Source: Flavobacteriales bacterium
GTDB taxonomy: Bacteria; Bacteroidota; Bacteroidia; CAIKAF01
Length of the DNA: 64,000 nucleotides
Assembly: GCA_022402535.1 (NCBI GenBank)
Contig: JAKRSD010000020.1
Location: 285,341-349,340, forward strand
Direction: 5' to 3'
Shown here: in pieces, positions 34,295-42,624 of the stretch
How the letters are laid out: each line of letters opens with the position of its first letter
How positions within the stretch are numbered: position 1 is the stretch's first letter
The notes under the pieces: generated by a model
The model's database searches: none
What the model saw: only the letters and a program-made list of their open reading frames with translations
What the model was told of the DNA's origin: nothing
Translations under genes and position numbers: made by a program

Positions 34295-35022
34295 AGTTTC
34301 ATTTTTTTGAAGATACCTTCGGGAATATTGCGGATAATGGCCATGATGTATTTCCACATCCACAAACTGTAAAGTACATTCTTTTTCTTTTCGGCGGCGT
34401 TCACCACATCGCGGGCAATTTGCTGGGGTGTGGCGGTCAGTTTAGGGTTCAGGGGCATTTCAGCGGTCATTTTGGTTTTTACAAAACCGGGTTTCACCGT
34501 GAGTACATGCACTCCTTTGTGAAAGAGATAATTTCGCAAACCCGACAAATAGGCCGTAAATCCTGCTTTGGCACTTCCATAATGGAAATTGCTTTGCCTT
34601 CCGCGTTCTCCGGCTACCGAACTGATTCCGATGATTGTACCCGAACCTTTTTGCATCATATCCACGGCAGCTATATTGAGTGCACTTACCGCCCCGGTAT
34701 AATTAACCTGAATAATGCGGGAAGCTTCCGAAAAATCGTGAAGGGCTTTTTCATTATCTCCCAAATAGCCGAATACACAGACTACGATATGGGGTCGAGA
34801 GGGCAGGTTTTTATAAAAATCCGTATGTGAGTCCGTGTTTTCTGCATCAAATTCTACCAATTCGGGGCTTTTTCCGAAACGGATTTCCATATCGGTTTTT
34901 ACCCGTTCCAGGCGCGAACAGTTGCGGGCAGCCAAAATAACATCTTCTCCTTTGGCGGCATATACATGAGCAATGGCTTCCGCAATATCAGATGTAGCTC
35001 CTAAAATCAGTACTGAATTCAT
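34291..35022 (-). CDS. SDR family oxidoreductase (DprE2-like)
   Basis: A 243-residue short-chain dehydrogenase from the ATG at 35022. Seen: NAD-binding LGATSDIAEAIAHVYA, catalytic ISSVAGERGRQSNF followed by Y148-x3-K152 (YGSAK), and the PGFVKTKMT segment. Lower-half motifs resemble DprE2, the ketoreductase of prenyl-phospho-ribose epimerisation, and coupling to an HAD phosphatase fits prenyl-phosphate sugar work. The FAD partner DprE1 is not visible, so the specific pathway is only a suggestion. Confidence 0.8.
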   Translation of the reverse strand: MNSVLILGATSDIAEAIAHVYAAKGEDVILAARNCSRLERVKTDMEIRFGKSPELVEFDAENTDSHTDFYKNLPSRPHIVVCVFGYLGDNEKALHDFSEASRIIQVNYTGAVSALNIAAVDMMQKGSGTIIGISSVAGERGRQSNFHYGSAKAGFTAYLSGLRNYLFHKGVHVLTVKPGFVKTKMTAEMPLNPKLTATPQQIARDVVNAAEKKKNVLYSLWMWKYIMAIIRNIPEGIFKKMKL

Positions 35023-35068
35023 GTTTTTTTTCGTGAGCCGTAAAAGTAATGAATTAGAACTAGTGTGA

Positions 35069-36199
35069 TTAATCCGCTTTATTTCGCAACTGCATATACA
35101 GCGTGTATGCATTTCGGGTCACTACTTTTTCTTTCACTGCTGAACCGTCGGTATGGGTTATTCCCATTTCTGTATCGGATTTCCAAATTACTTTTACGGG
35201 GGTTAATTCAAAAACGTGCGTGTCCTTCTGGATAAATACAAAATGGTTTTGTGTTTCGGTGATTACTTCATGAATAGGAACCGCGGCAGTTTGGGCCGTT
35301 TGAATTTCAATATCGGCATTCATAAATAAACCGGGAATCAGTTCAGGGTATTGGTTATCTAAACGGCAAAGCACCTCTACCGACCGGTCTTCTTTGAATG
35401 CTTTACCGATTAATTCCACTTTGCCGGAATATTTTTTCTCCCGGTTTGCATTGGTATAAGCGATTATGGGCTGTCCGATTGATATAAAATCCAACTCTTT
35501 TTCAAATACACGCAGCGAAAGATACAGATTAGAAAAATCAGCAATTTCTACAATGGGCTGATTTTCTGAAATGTGTTTTCCCACATTAATAAACACCTCG
35601 GTAATATAGCCGTTTATAGGCGAAACCACCGAAACCGAAGACGTTATATTTTCTGCAGAAATATTTGCCGGCTGCAACCCTATGAGTTTTATTTTTTCCT
35701 CCAAAGCTTTTACATAAATACGCTGGTTATCTCTTTCGGTACGCGCCAATTCAAACTGCTTTTTGCTTGACGCCTGTGACCTGCTCAATTCTTCCTGTCG
35801 CTCCAGTTCAGATTGTAACAATATTAATTTGTTTTTTCCCATTAAATAATCCTGCTGAAGTTGCAGAAAAGCGGCATCTTCTATAACGGCCAACAGCTCG
35901 CCTTTTTTCACCTTGGAGCCGTTCATGAGGTTAGTTTTTTTCACGTACCCACCCATGGGGAAATTTATGGTTACTTTACTTTCGGGCGGAGTACTTATCT
36001 GCCCTTTTACCGAAAGGTGAGAAAAACCTTGTTTTATCTGCAGCATATTCACTTCCAGTTCTGCATTGTGTTGCTGCTCTTGGCTAAGTGTTACGGTTGT
36101 TTCAGAAACTACCGGCGCGGCAGCACCTTCTTCGTTTGATTTATTTCCACAAGAAAATAAACCTACGCATGCGATTGTTATATATATGAAATTTTTCAT
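35069..36199 (-). CDS. RND efflux periplasmic adaptor (CusB/CzcB-like lipoprotein)
   Basis: A 376-residue membrane-fusion protein that bridges the inner-membrane pump and outer-membrane channel. It starts with a lipobox signal (GLFSC, Cys17), then an HlyD-type core: beta-barrel strands INFPMGGYVKKTNLMNGSKVKKGELLAVIE, a long alpha-helical hairpin (residues about 110-170), SPINGYITEVFINVGKHIS and a second lipoyl-like half. The gene is 7 bp downstream of the RND pump gene, so both belong to one metal-efflux operon. Confidence 0.87.
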   Translation of the reverse strand: MKNFIYITIACVGLFSCGNKSNEEGAAAPVVSETTVTLSQEQQHNAELEVNMLQIKQGFSHLSVKGQISTPPESKVTINFPMGGYVKKTNLMNGSKVKKGELLAVIEDAAFLQLQQDYLMGKNKLILLQSELERQEELSRSQASSKKQFELARTERDNQRIYVKALEEKIKLIGLQPANISAENITSSVSVVSPINGYITEVFINVGKHISENQPIVEIADFSNLYLSLRVFEKELDFISIGQPIIAYTNANREKKYSGKVELIGKAFKEDRSVEVLCRLDNQYPELIPGLFMNADIEIQTAQTAAVPIHEVITETQNHFVFIQKDTHVFELTPVKVIWKSDTEMGITHTDGSAVKEKVVTRNAYTLYMQLRNKAD

Positions 36200-36206
36200 G
36201 TTAACA

Positions 36207-39200
36207 CTATTGATTATTTAAATACAAATTGTTGATTACCGATTCGTTGTATAAACGGAGTTGGTTCAGGTATTCATTTTGAATCTGTATGGACTGATTG
36301 ATTAATACCATCCACTCCAAATAGGATATTTCGCCTGCGCGGAGCTGATTCATGGCCAATTCGGATATTTTTTCTGCGTTGGGTAAATTTACGTTTTCGA
36401 AATCCGCCAACATGATCTTGTATCCGTTTATGTCGTTTTGTGATGTTTCTAATTCAGATTTCCATTTGAGACGGGTTTCGGCCAACTGATTTTCGAGACG
36501 GGTAATTTCCAGTTTGGCGGTTTTTACACGAGCCGCTTGAGCACCCCAAAAAATCGGAATACTCACCCCTGCCGTGATGTAAGAAAATCGTCTGTCAGGA
36601 CCGTAATACACATCGGCGCCTGTTATATTCTGAAAACCCGTAAGTCCCGTATTGTTATATCCAAACAACAAATCGGGGGCGTATTTGGCTTTTTCAAACT
36701 TCCACAGATTTCTTGAATTCATAACCGCCTGTTCCTGCCATTTAACTCCCGAAAAAACGGAAGTACCCCTTTCTTCAGAAGGAGAATATTTCGGTTCAGA
36801 AATTTCAGGTTCTACCCCTTCAGAAGCATTAATCAGTTGTGAAAATTGAATTATCAGGGCTTGTTTTTCCAATTGAATAGCCTTTAGTTGTTGTTTGATC
36901 TGCAATGCCTGATTTTCAATAGCCAATTTTTCGAGCAAATTACTTTCGCCTGCCTGCAGTCGAAATTGTGCTCTTTTAAAGGCTTCGCCGTATATACTGT
37001 CAGCATAGGATAACAAAATTTCTTTTTTATGAAATATCTGATATTCATAAAAGACGGTACGAATCTGTTTTTTAATTTCCTGACTGTGGCTTTCACGGTT
37101 GATCTGGGCAGATGTCCACTCGCCCTGTAAGGCTTTTTTTCGGGCCACATACACCGTAGGAAATTGAATCTGCTGTGAAATACCGACATTATAATCGCTA
37201 AATGCGCTGTTATATTGACCATATTGAAATGTCGTCATGGTTTGAGGCACATCCCAGGCGGTTTTAATTTCTGCTTTTTTAGAATTTATAAACGCATTAT
37301 CTGCCCGAAGCTGATAGTTGTTTTTTTCGGCGCTATCTAATGCCGCCCTAAGGCTAATAGAAGTATTTTGTGCATGCAGAATTGCAGTTATGGGCAATAA
37401 AATCAACAGAAGTGTTTTCTTTTTCCCGAAAAGAGAAAAAGAAAATTTTTCCACCAAAACAAACAATACGGGCAATACCAGCAGGGTGAGTAAAGTGGAT
37501 GTAATTAATCCCCCAATCACCACTGTTGCCAGCGGACGCTGTACTTCGGCGCTGGCACCGTTACTGAGCGCCATGGGCAGAAAACCCAAAGAAGCAACGG
37601 CGGCTGTCATCAGTACCGGTCTGAGCCGGACTTCGGCACCATGCATTACTACCTGTTTTATGTCCGTAAAGCCCTCCTTTTTGAGGCGGTTAAATTCTGC
37701 CACGAGTACAATTCCGTTTAATACAGCAACACCAAACAAGGCTATAAAACCCACGCCGGCAGAAATGCTGAACGGCATATCTCTCAACACCAGCGCCATA
37801 ATACCCCCAATGGCAGAAAGCGGAATGGCCGAGAAAATCAACAGTCCGTATTTGATAGAGCGGAATGCAAAATATAACAGGAGCAAAATCAGCAGTAAAG
37901 CCAACGGAACCGCAATGGCTAATCGATTTTTGGCGGCATTTAAATTTTCAAACTGCCCGCCGTAATGAATGGTATATCCCTGCGGTAAAAAATTGGCTTG
38001 TGCCACTTTGGTTTTCAACTCTTCCACCACACTTTGTACATCGCGGCCGCGTACGTTAAAACCCACGGTAATTTTTCGTTTGGTATTTTCGCGTTGAATC
38101 TGATAGGGGCTATCCATAATCTTCACATGGGCCAGTTCAGACAAAGCCACATCGAAACCGCCCGAGGTGCGTACCGGCAAGTTTTGGACATGATCCGGTT
38201 TGAGGCGCAGCTCTTCCAACATTCTTACGGAAAGGTCAAATCTTTTTTCGCCTTCATACACATATCCGGCCTTTTCCCCGGCAAACGCAGTTTTGAGCAC
38301 ACGGTTTATCTCATTCACCGAAACGCCATAATGAACAAGTGCAGGGCGGTTTATTTCAACAATCATTTGAGGCATGCCGGTTACTTTTTCCACGTAGAGG
38401 TCTTTGGCCCCTTCTACCGTGGGAATAATTTCTCCAAGTTTAGCCGCGTTTTTTGCCAGCGAATCCAAGTTTTCGCCATAAATCACACAAACCACATCCT
38501 GCCGGGCACCCGTCATCAATTCGTTGAAACGCATCTGTACCGGAAATTGAAATCCTACCGTAATGCCGGGCACTTCCTGTAAAGCAGTATTCATTTTTTC
38601 TGCCAGTTCATCAAAAGATTTTGCGCTGGTCCACTCTTTTTTATCTTTTAAAATCACCATTAAATCCGAGGCTTCGGGAGGCATAGGATCGGTGGGGATT
38701 TCGCCACTGCCGATTTTGGTTACAATTTTTTCAATTTCAGGAAAACGGCTTAATAAAATGGCGGAAGCTTGTTGAGTAGAGGCAATTGTCGTGTTTAAAT
38801 TACTGCCGGGCAACACCCGCGTATCAATGGCAAAATCGCCTTCTTCCAACTCGGGAATAAACTCTCCCCCCAGACGGGTAAGCACAAAAACGGAAACCCA
38901 AAACACCACAAAAGAAACGCCCACCACTGTTTTAGGAAAGGTGAGTGCTTTTTCCAAAACGGGTTTATATACCTGTTGCAGTTTTAAGACGGCTTTATCG
39001 GCGAGGGTAAGTTTTGTATTCAGGTTTTTGGAAAGAAACAAAGAGGCCGCTACAGGTACGTAAGTAAGAGAGAAAATAAGGGCTCCGATAAGGGCAAATG
39101 CCACGGTTTCTGCCATGGGTTTAAACATTTTACCTTCAATTCCCTGTAAGGAAAGGATGGGCAGATAAACCATAAGGATGATGATTTGTCCGAATGCGGC

Positions 39201-40553
39201 GCTGTTCATCATTTTCCCGGCCGATTGTTTGACTTCTTGATCCATTTCCGCACCGGTAATTTTTCTGTTTCCGACCGATATGGCAGATAGGTGAAGTTTG
39301 TGCATTACGGCTTCCACAATGATTACGGCACCGTCCACAATCAAACCAAAATCAATGGCTCCCAAACTCATCAGATTGCCGCTGACGCCAAACACCTGCA
39401 TCATACTCACGGCAAACAGCATGGATAATGGAATCACGGAAGCCACGATAAGCCCGGCCCGTAAATTCCCCAGAAATAAAACGAGTACAAAAATCACAAT
39501 CAGGGCTCCTTCTATCAGGTTTTTTTCCACGGTGCTGATGGCGTTATTTACCATTTTGCTCCGGTCTAAAAAAGGCTCAACCATTACTCCTTCGGGAAGC
39601 AAAGCATTAATTTCTTCCACCTTGTTTTTTACATCTTCAATTACCTGCGAAGAGTTGGCACCTTTCAGCATCATGACAACGCCACCGGCCACTTCGCCCT
39701 GATCGTTATAACACATGGCTCCATATCGGGTAGCAAATCCGATTTTTACATCAGCAACCTCTTTGATAAGCACCGGTTTTTCGCCCGGGTTTTTAAGAAT
39801 CGGAATGTTTTCAATATCCGCCTCGGTTTTTATCAATCCTTCGCTCCGGATAAAAAGTACGGTAGGACCTTTTTCAATATACGAACCGCCTGTATTCTGG
39901 TTATTGTTTTCGAGCGCTGTAAATACATCGTTCATACTCACTCCCGAAGCAGAAAGCCGGGCCGGATCTATGGCTACTTCATATTGTTTGAGTTTGCCGC
40001 CGAAGCTGCTCACATCAGCTACACCATGTGTTCCCAGCAGTTGTTTACGCACGATATGATCCTGTATGGTGCGCAGCTCCATCACATCGATTTTGGATTC
40101 AAAACCCGGTTTGGGTTTTACCACATATTGATAAATTTCGCCCAAACCCGTACTCATGGGCGCAAGTTCAGGAATGCCGATTCCGGGAGGCAATTGCGTC
40201 TGTATGGTAATCAGCCGTTCGCTGACCTGCTGCCTTGCCCAGTATATGTCGGTTTCATCGGTAAACACCAAGGTAACCAAGCTTAATCCGAAACGGGAAA
40301 AGCTGCGCACGTTTTTAAGTCCGGGAATATTGCGGTTGGCGAGTTCTACCGGAATGGTAATCTGCCGTTCGATATCGGTTGCACCCAACGACGGCGAAAC
40401 GGTAATCACCTGCACCTGATTTTCAGTAATATCAGGAACGGCATCAATAGGCAGATGCGTGAGGGAATAGACACCCCAACCCATAAATGCCAGCGTAAAA
40501 AGACCTATGATTAATTTATTCCGTAAGGAAAATTGAATAATTGCCGTAAGCAT
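36207..40553 (-). CDS. CzcA/CusA heavy-metal RND pump fused to TolC-like channel
   Basis: A 1448-residue fusion. Residues 1-1040 form a HME-RND proton-driven pump with twelve TM segments, including the signature DFGLIVDGAVIIVEAVMH in TM4 and GQIIILMVYLPILSL. Residues about 1062-1448 are an outer-membrane efflux (TolC/OEP) protein rich in coiled-coil helices (LEKLAIENQALQIKQQL; AGEISYLEWMVLINQ). Between them G1043-KKK, a hydrophobic segment and LHA-Q1062 look exactly like a signal peptide, so the fusion may be cut after secretion. Metal specificity (Cu/Ag or Zn/Cd/Co) cannot be settled by eye. Confidence 0.9.
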   Translation of the reverse strand: MLTAIIQFSLRNKLIIGLFTLAFMGWGVYSLTHLPIDAVPDITENQVQVITVSPSLGATDIERQITIPVELANRNIPGLKNVRSFSRFGLSLVTLVFTDETDIYWARQQVSERLITIQTQLPPGIGIPELAPMSTGLGEIYQYVVKPKPGFESKIDVMELRTIQDHIVRKQLLGTHGVADVSSFGGKLKQYEVAIDPARLSASGVSMNDVFTALENNNQNTGGSYIEKGPTVLFIRSEGLIKTEADIENIPILKNPGEKPVLIKEVADVKIGFATRYGAMCYNDQGEVAGGVVMMLKGANSSQVIEDVKNKVEEINALLPEGVMVEPFLDRSKMVNNAISTVEKNLIEGALIVIFVLVLFLGNLRAGLIVASVIPLSMLFAVSMMQVFGVSGNLMSLGAIDFGLIVDGAVIIVEAVMHKLHLSAISVGNRKITGAEMDQEVKQSAGKMMNSAAFGQIIILMVYLPILSLQGIEGKMFKPMAETVAFALIGALIFSLTYVPVAASLFLSKNLNTKLTLADKAVLKLQQVYKPVLEKALTFPKTVVGVSFVVFWVSVFVLTRLGGEFIPELEEGDFAIDTRVLPGSNLNTTIASTQQASAILLSRFPEIEKIVTKIGSGEIPTDPMPPEASDLMVILKDKKEWTSAKSFDELAEKMNTALQEVPGITVGFQFPVQMRFNELMTGARQDVVCVIYGENLDSLAKNAAKLGEIIPTVEGAKDLYVEKVTGMPQMIVEINRPALVHYGVSVNEINRVLKTAFAGEKAGYVYEGEKRFDLSVRMLEELRLKPDHVQNLPVRTSGGFDVALSELAHVKIMDSPYQIQRENTKRKITVGFNVRGRDVQSVVEELKTKVAQANFLPQGYTIHYGGQFENLNAAKNRLAIAVPLALLLILLLLYFAFRSIKYGLLIFSAIPLSAIGGIMALVLRDMPFSISAGVGFIALFGVAVLNGIVLVAEFNRLKKEGFTDIKQVVMHGAEVRLRPVLMTAAVASLGFLPMALSNGASAEVQRPLATVVIGGLITSTLLTLLVLPVLFVLVEKFSFSLFGKKKTLLLILLPITAILHAQNTSISLRAALDSAEKNNYQLRADNAFINSKKAEIKTAWDVPQTMTTFQYGQYNSAFSDYNVGISQQIQFPTVYVARKKALQGEWTSAQINRESHSQEIKKQIRTVFYEYQIFHKKEILLSYADSIYGEAFKRAQFRLQAGESNLLEKLAIENQALQIKQQLKAIQLEKQALIIQFSQLINASEGVEPEISEPKYSPSEERGTSVFSGVKWQEQAVMNSRNLWKFEKAKYAPDLLFGYNNTGLTGFQNITGADVYYGPDRRFSYITAGVSIPIFWGAQAARVKTAKLEITRLENQLAETRLKWKSELETSQNDINGYKIMLADFENVNLPNAEKISELAMNQLRAGEISYLEWMVLINQSIQIQNEYLNQLRLYNESVINNLYLNNQ

Positions 40554-40582
40554 AAAAATACATAATGAATTAATGAATACTG

Positions 40583-40606
40583 TTTACCCGTATGGATACA
40601 GGTAAA
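40583..40606. repeat. 24-bp inverted repeat upstream of the RND pump gene
   Basis: TTTACC-c-GTAT then GG then ATAC-a-GGTAAA: arms of 11 bases with a single mismatched pair. It lies 30 bp before the pump ATG in the gap after the small His-rich gene. A metal-regulator operator or an mRNA hairpin are both possible; no T run follows on the minus strand. Confidence 0.55.
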
Positions 40607-40626
40607 GAATAAAATTGCGGAAGTAT

Positions 40627-41010
40627 TTATGCTTTTTTGGGCGGCTGCCAGATGCTGGCAGAAAACTGTGAATCGAAACGGCGGTCAGAAATAACGGGTA
40701 TGTTATTTCTGTATGCGTCAACTGGAGAAACGATTTTTATTTGGTAATAAACAGGCACGCAAACGGAAAATACGGCTGCCGAAAAATCAGACTGTTTAAA
40801 CGGCAGTTTCATGTCTTCTTCATGATCTGCATCATTATCATCAAAATGAATATAATGCCCCGTTAAAAAGTCGGTAAACGTTAATTGCGGATTTTCTTCA
40901 CGATGATGCTGATAGTGCTTAACCAGTTGTGGTAACTTAAATAACTGAAACAAATCTGTTGATGAAAACAAAATAGTAGCAGAAAGAAATATGGCCAAAA
41001 ACCGGTTCAC
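40627..41010 (-). CDS. Small exported His/Asp-rich protein of the efflux operon
   Basis: A 127-residue protein beginning at a GTG (41010) with an N-terminal hydrophobic segment (FLAIFLSATILFSST) that fits a signal or anchor. The mature part carries potential metal ligands: HYQHHREE near residue 33, then HYIHFDDNDADHEEDMKLPF. Similar small proteins precede CzcA-type genes in other Bacteroidota, so it is likely the first gene of the RND operon and a periplasmic metal binder or sensor. That role is inferred from the residues and position; no named family. Confidence 0.68.
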   Translation of the reverse strand: MNRFLAIFLSATILFSSTDLFQLFKLPQLVKHYQHHREENPQLTFTDFLTGHYIHFDDNDADHEEDMKLPFKQSDFSAAVFSVCVPVYYQIKIVSPVDAYRNNIPVISDRRFDSQFSASIWQPPKKA

Positions 41011-41014
41011 AATA

Positions 41015-41046
41015 CAAAGTTACGGGGATAAAATTCTGTAAAGCAA
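41015..41046 (-). promoter_or_regulatory. Efflux-operon promoter TTG-N21-TAACTTTG
   Basis: On the minus strand TTG (41044-41046), 21 bases and TAACTTTG (41015-41022), ending 4 bases before the GTG start. An inverted repeat, GGATAAA (41026-41032) / TTTATCC (41048-41054), brackets the spacer and -33 region and could be an operator. Confidence 0.6.
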
Positions 41047-41089
41047 CTTTATCCGCAATTTAGAATTGTTTTTACTTGTCATGATAAAC

Positions 41090-41119
41090 AAAAAGCCCCA
41101 CTCAGAAGGAATGGGGCTT
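41090..41119 (-). terminator. hppD terminator
   Basis: On the minus strand AAGCCCCA (41112-41119) pairs with TGGGGCTT (41093-41100) around an 11-base loop and runs into a T tract. It lies 22 bp after the hppD stop. Confidence 0.85.
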
Positions 41120-41141
41120 GGTATGATCAGATAAATCTCTG

Positions 41142-42302
41142 TTACAGCGTTCCTCTCAGTTCCTGCTCGCGTTCGATAGACTCAAACAGGGCTTTGAAAT
41201 TACCGGCACCGAAACCTTGGGCTCCCATGCGTTGAATGATTTCATAAAACAGCGTAGGACGGTCTTCCACCGGTTTGGTGAATATCTGAAGCAGATATCC
41301 TTCTTCGTCGGCATCTACCAAAATAGCCAGTTTTTCCAGTTCGTTGATGTCTTCTTTCATCATGCTCATATGCTCTCCCAAACGGGCTGGCACATCCAGA
41401 TAATACTGATGAGGCGGAGCCGAAAGGAATTCCACCCCACGGGCACGAAGCTGTTTTACGGTTTCGATGATATTGTCGGTAGCCACGGCAATATGCTGGC
41501 ATCCTGGCCCTTCGTAAAAATCCAGGTATTCTTCAATCTGTGATTTTTTCTTGCCTTCGGCCGGTTCGTTGATCGGGAATTTGATGCGGCCGTTTCCGTT
41601 CGACATTACCTTACTCATTAAAGCCGAATACTCGGTGTGGATCTGTTTGTCGTCGAACGACAAAAAGTTTACAAATCCCATCACATCTTCGTACCATTTT
41701 ACCCAGGTATTCATTTCGCCCCAGCCTACATTACCCACCATGTGGTCGATGTATTTAAGGCCAACGGGCGTGGGATTATAATCGCTTTTCCACTCCTGAA
41801 AACCGGGCAAAAAGGTGCCTTTGTAGTTTTTGCGCTCCACAAACATGTGAATGGTTTCGCCATAGGTATAAATTCCGGCACGAACCACTTCGCCGTGTTC
41901 GTCTTTTTCTACAGTGGGCTCCATATAGGATTTTGCCCCACGTTTGGTGGTTTCTTCATAGGCTTTTCGGGCATCTTCCACCCAGAGGGCAATTACTTTT
42001 ACCCCGTCACCATGTTTTTTCACGTGTTCGCCAATCGGCGAATTGCTGTTAAGGGCCGTGGTAAGCACCAAACGGATTTTATCTTGTTTGAGCACATACG
42101 AAACGTGGTCTTTCATTCCCGTTTCAAGCCCTGCATAGGCCAACGACTGAAAGCCGAAAGCGGTTTTATAATAATGGGCCGCCTGTTTGGCATTGCCTAC
42201 ATAAAACTCCACATAATCAGTTCCTAAAAGAGGCAGAAAATCCTGTGCTCCTTGAAATATTTTTTCTAATCCGTATTCTACGCTTTTAAGTTCTTGAGCC
42301 AT
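41142..42302 (-). CDS. hppD: 4-hydroxyphenylpyruvate dioxygenase
   Basis: Non-haem Fe(II) enzyme turning 4-hydroxyphenylpyruvate into homogentisate in tyrosine breakdown. The 386-residue protein has two VOC halves; the iron ligands in the second are visible as H187 (IDHMVGNV), H270 (CQHIAVATDN) and E354 (LFYEIIQR), with the C-terminal GFGAGNFKALFESIEREQ helix that closes the active site. hmgA, the next enzyme, lies upstream on the same strand, separated by a 322-bp gap. Confidence 0.95.
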   Translation of the reverse strand: MAQELKSVEYGLEKIFQGAQDFLPLLGTDYVEFYVGNAKQAAHYYKTAFGFQSLAYAGLETGMKDHVSYVLKQDKIRLVLTTALNSNSPIGEHVKKHGDGVKVIALWVEDARKAYEETTKRGAKSYMEPTVEKDEHGEVVRAGIYTYGETIHMFVERKNYKGTFLPGFQEWKSDYNPTPVGLKYIDHMVGNVGWGEMNTWVKWYEDVMGFVNFLSFDDKQIHTEYSALMSKVMSNGNGRIKFPINEPAEGKKKSQIEEYLDFYEGPGCQHIAVATDNIIETVKQLRARGVEFLSAPPHQYYLDVPARLGEHMSMMKEDINELEKLAILVDADEEGYLLQIFTKPVEDRPTLFYEIIQRMGAQGFGAGNFKALFESIEREQELRGTL

Positions 42303-42624
42303 ATTTTTATGTTTTTATTGACTTTAATTTTACCTCAGACCGCTGCGCTCAAAGAGCAAAGATGAAAGAACGCTGCGCTCAAAGATTTGTTATTTATTAA
42401 TTATAATCATCTGTTTTTTCGGTATCGAAGCAAAGCATGCAATCCATTCCCTTTCTGTTTTTTATTCCATTTTCTTTCTTTAAAATGCTGCGCCCAAAAG
42501 TCAAAGATACAAGAACCCGGCGAAATTAGAGTGAAGAACCTAAAGCACTGCGCTGTGCGATTTGGCCTTCATTTATTTTGGTGAAAAAAGTCTTGCATCT
42601 TGATTCTTGCATCTTGATTCCCAT
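42303..42624. repeat. Gene-free gap with direct repeats between hppD and hmgA
   Basis: I see no gene here. The gap holds CGCTGCGCTCAAAGA twice (42341-42355 and 42371-42385), degraded relatives (CTGCGCCCAAAAG near 42488, CTGCGCTGTGCGA near 42548) and a perfect tandem TCTTGCATCTTGAT (42591-42604 and 42605-42618). They resemble word-repeats in other gaps of this window. Confidence 0.55.

Noticed and set aside
34295-34363. Longer N-terminus for the HAD phosphatase
   Set aside because: It would overlap the SDR gene by about 70 bp and adds a His-rich stretch outside the family; the GTGA overlap is the better start.
42303-42624. CRISPR array or tRNA genes in the repeat-rich gaps
   Set aside because: Repeats are 10-15 bases, irregular and not separated by uniform spacers, and no cloverleaf could be drawn.
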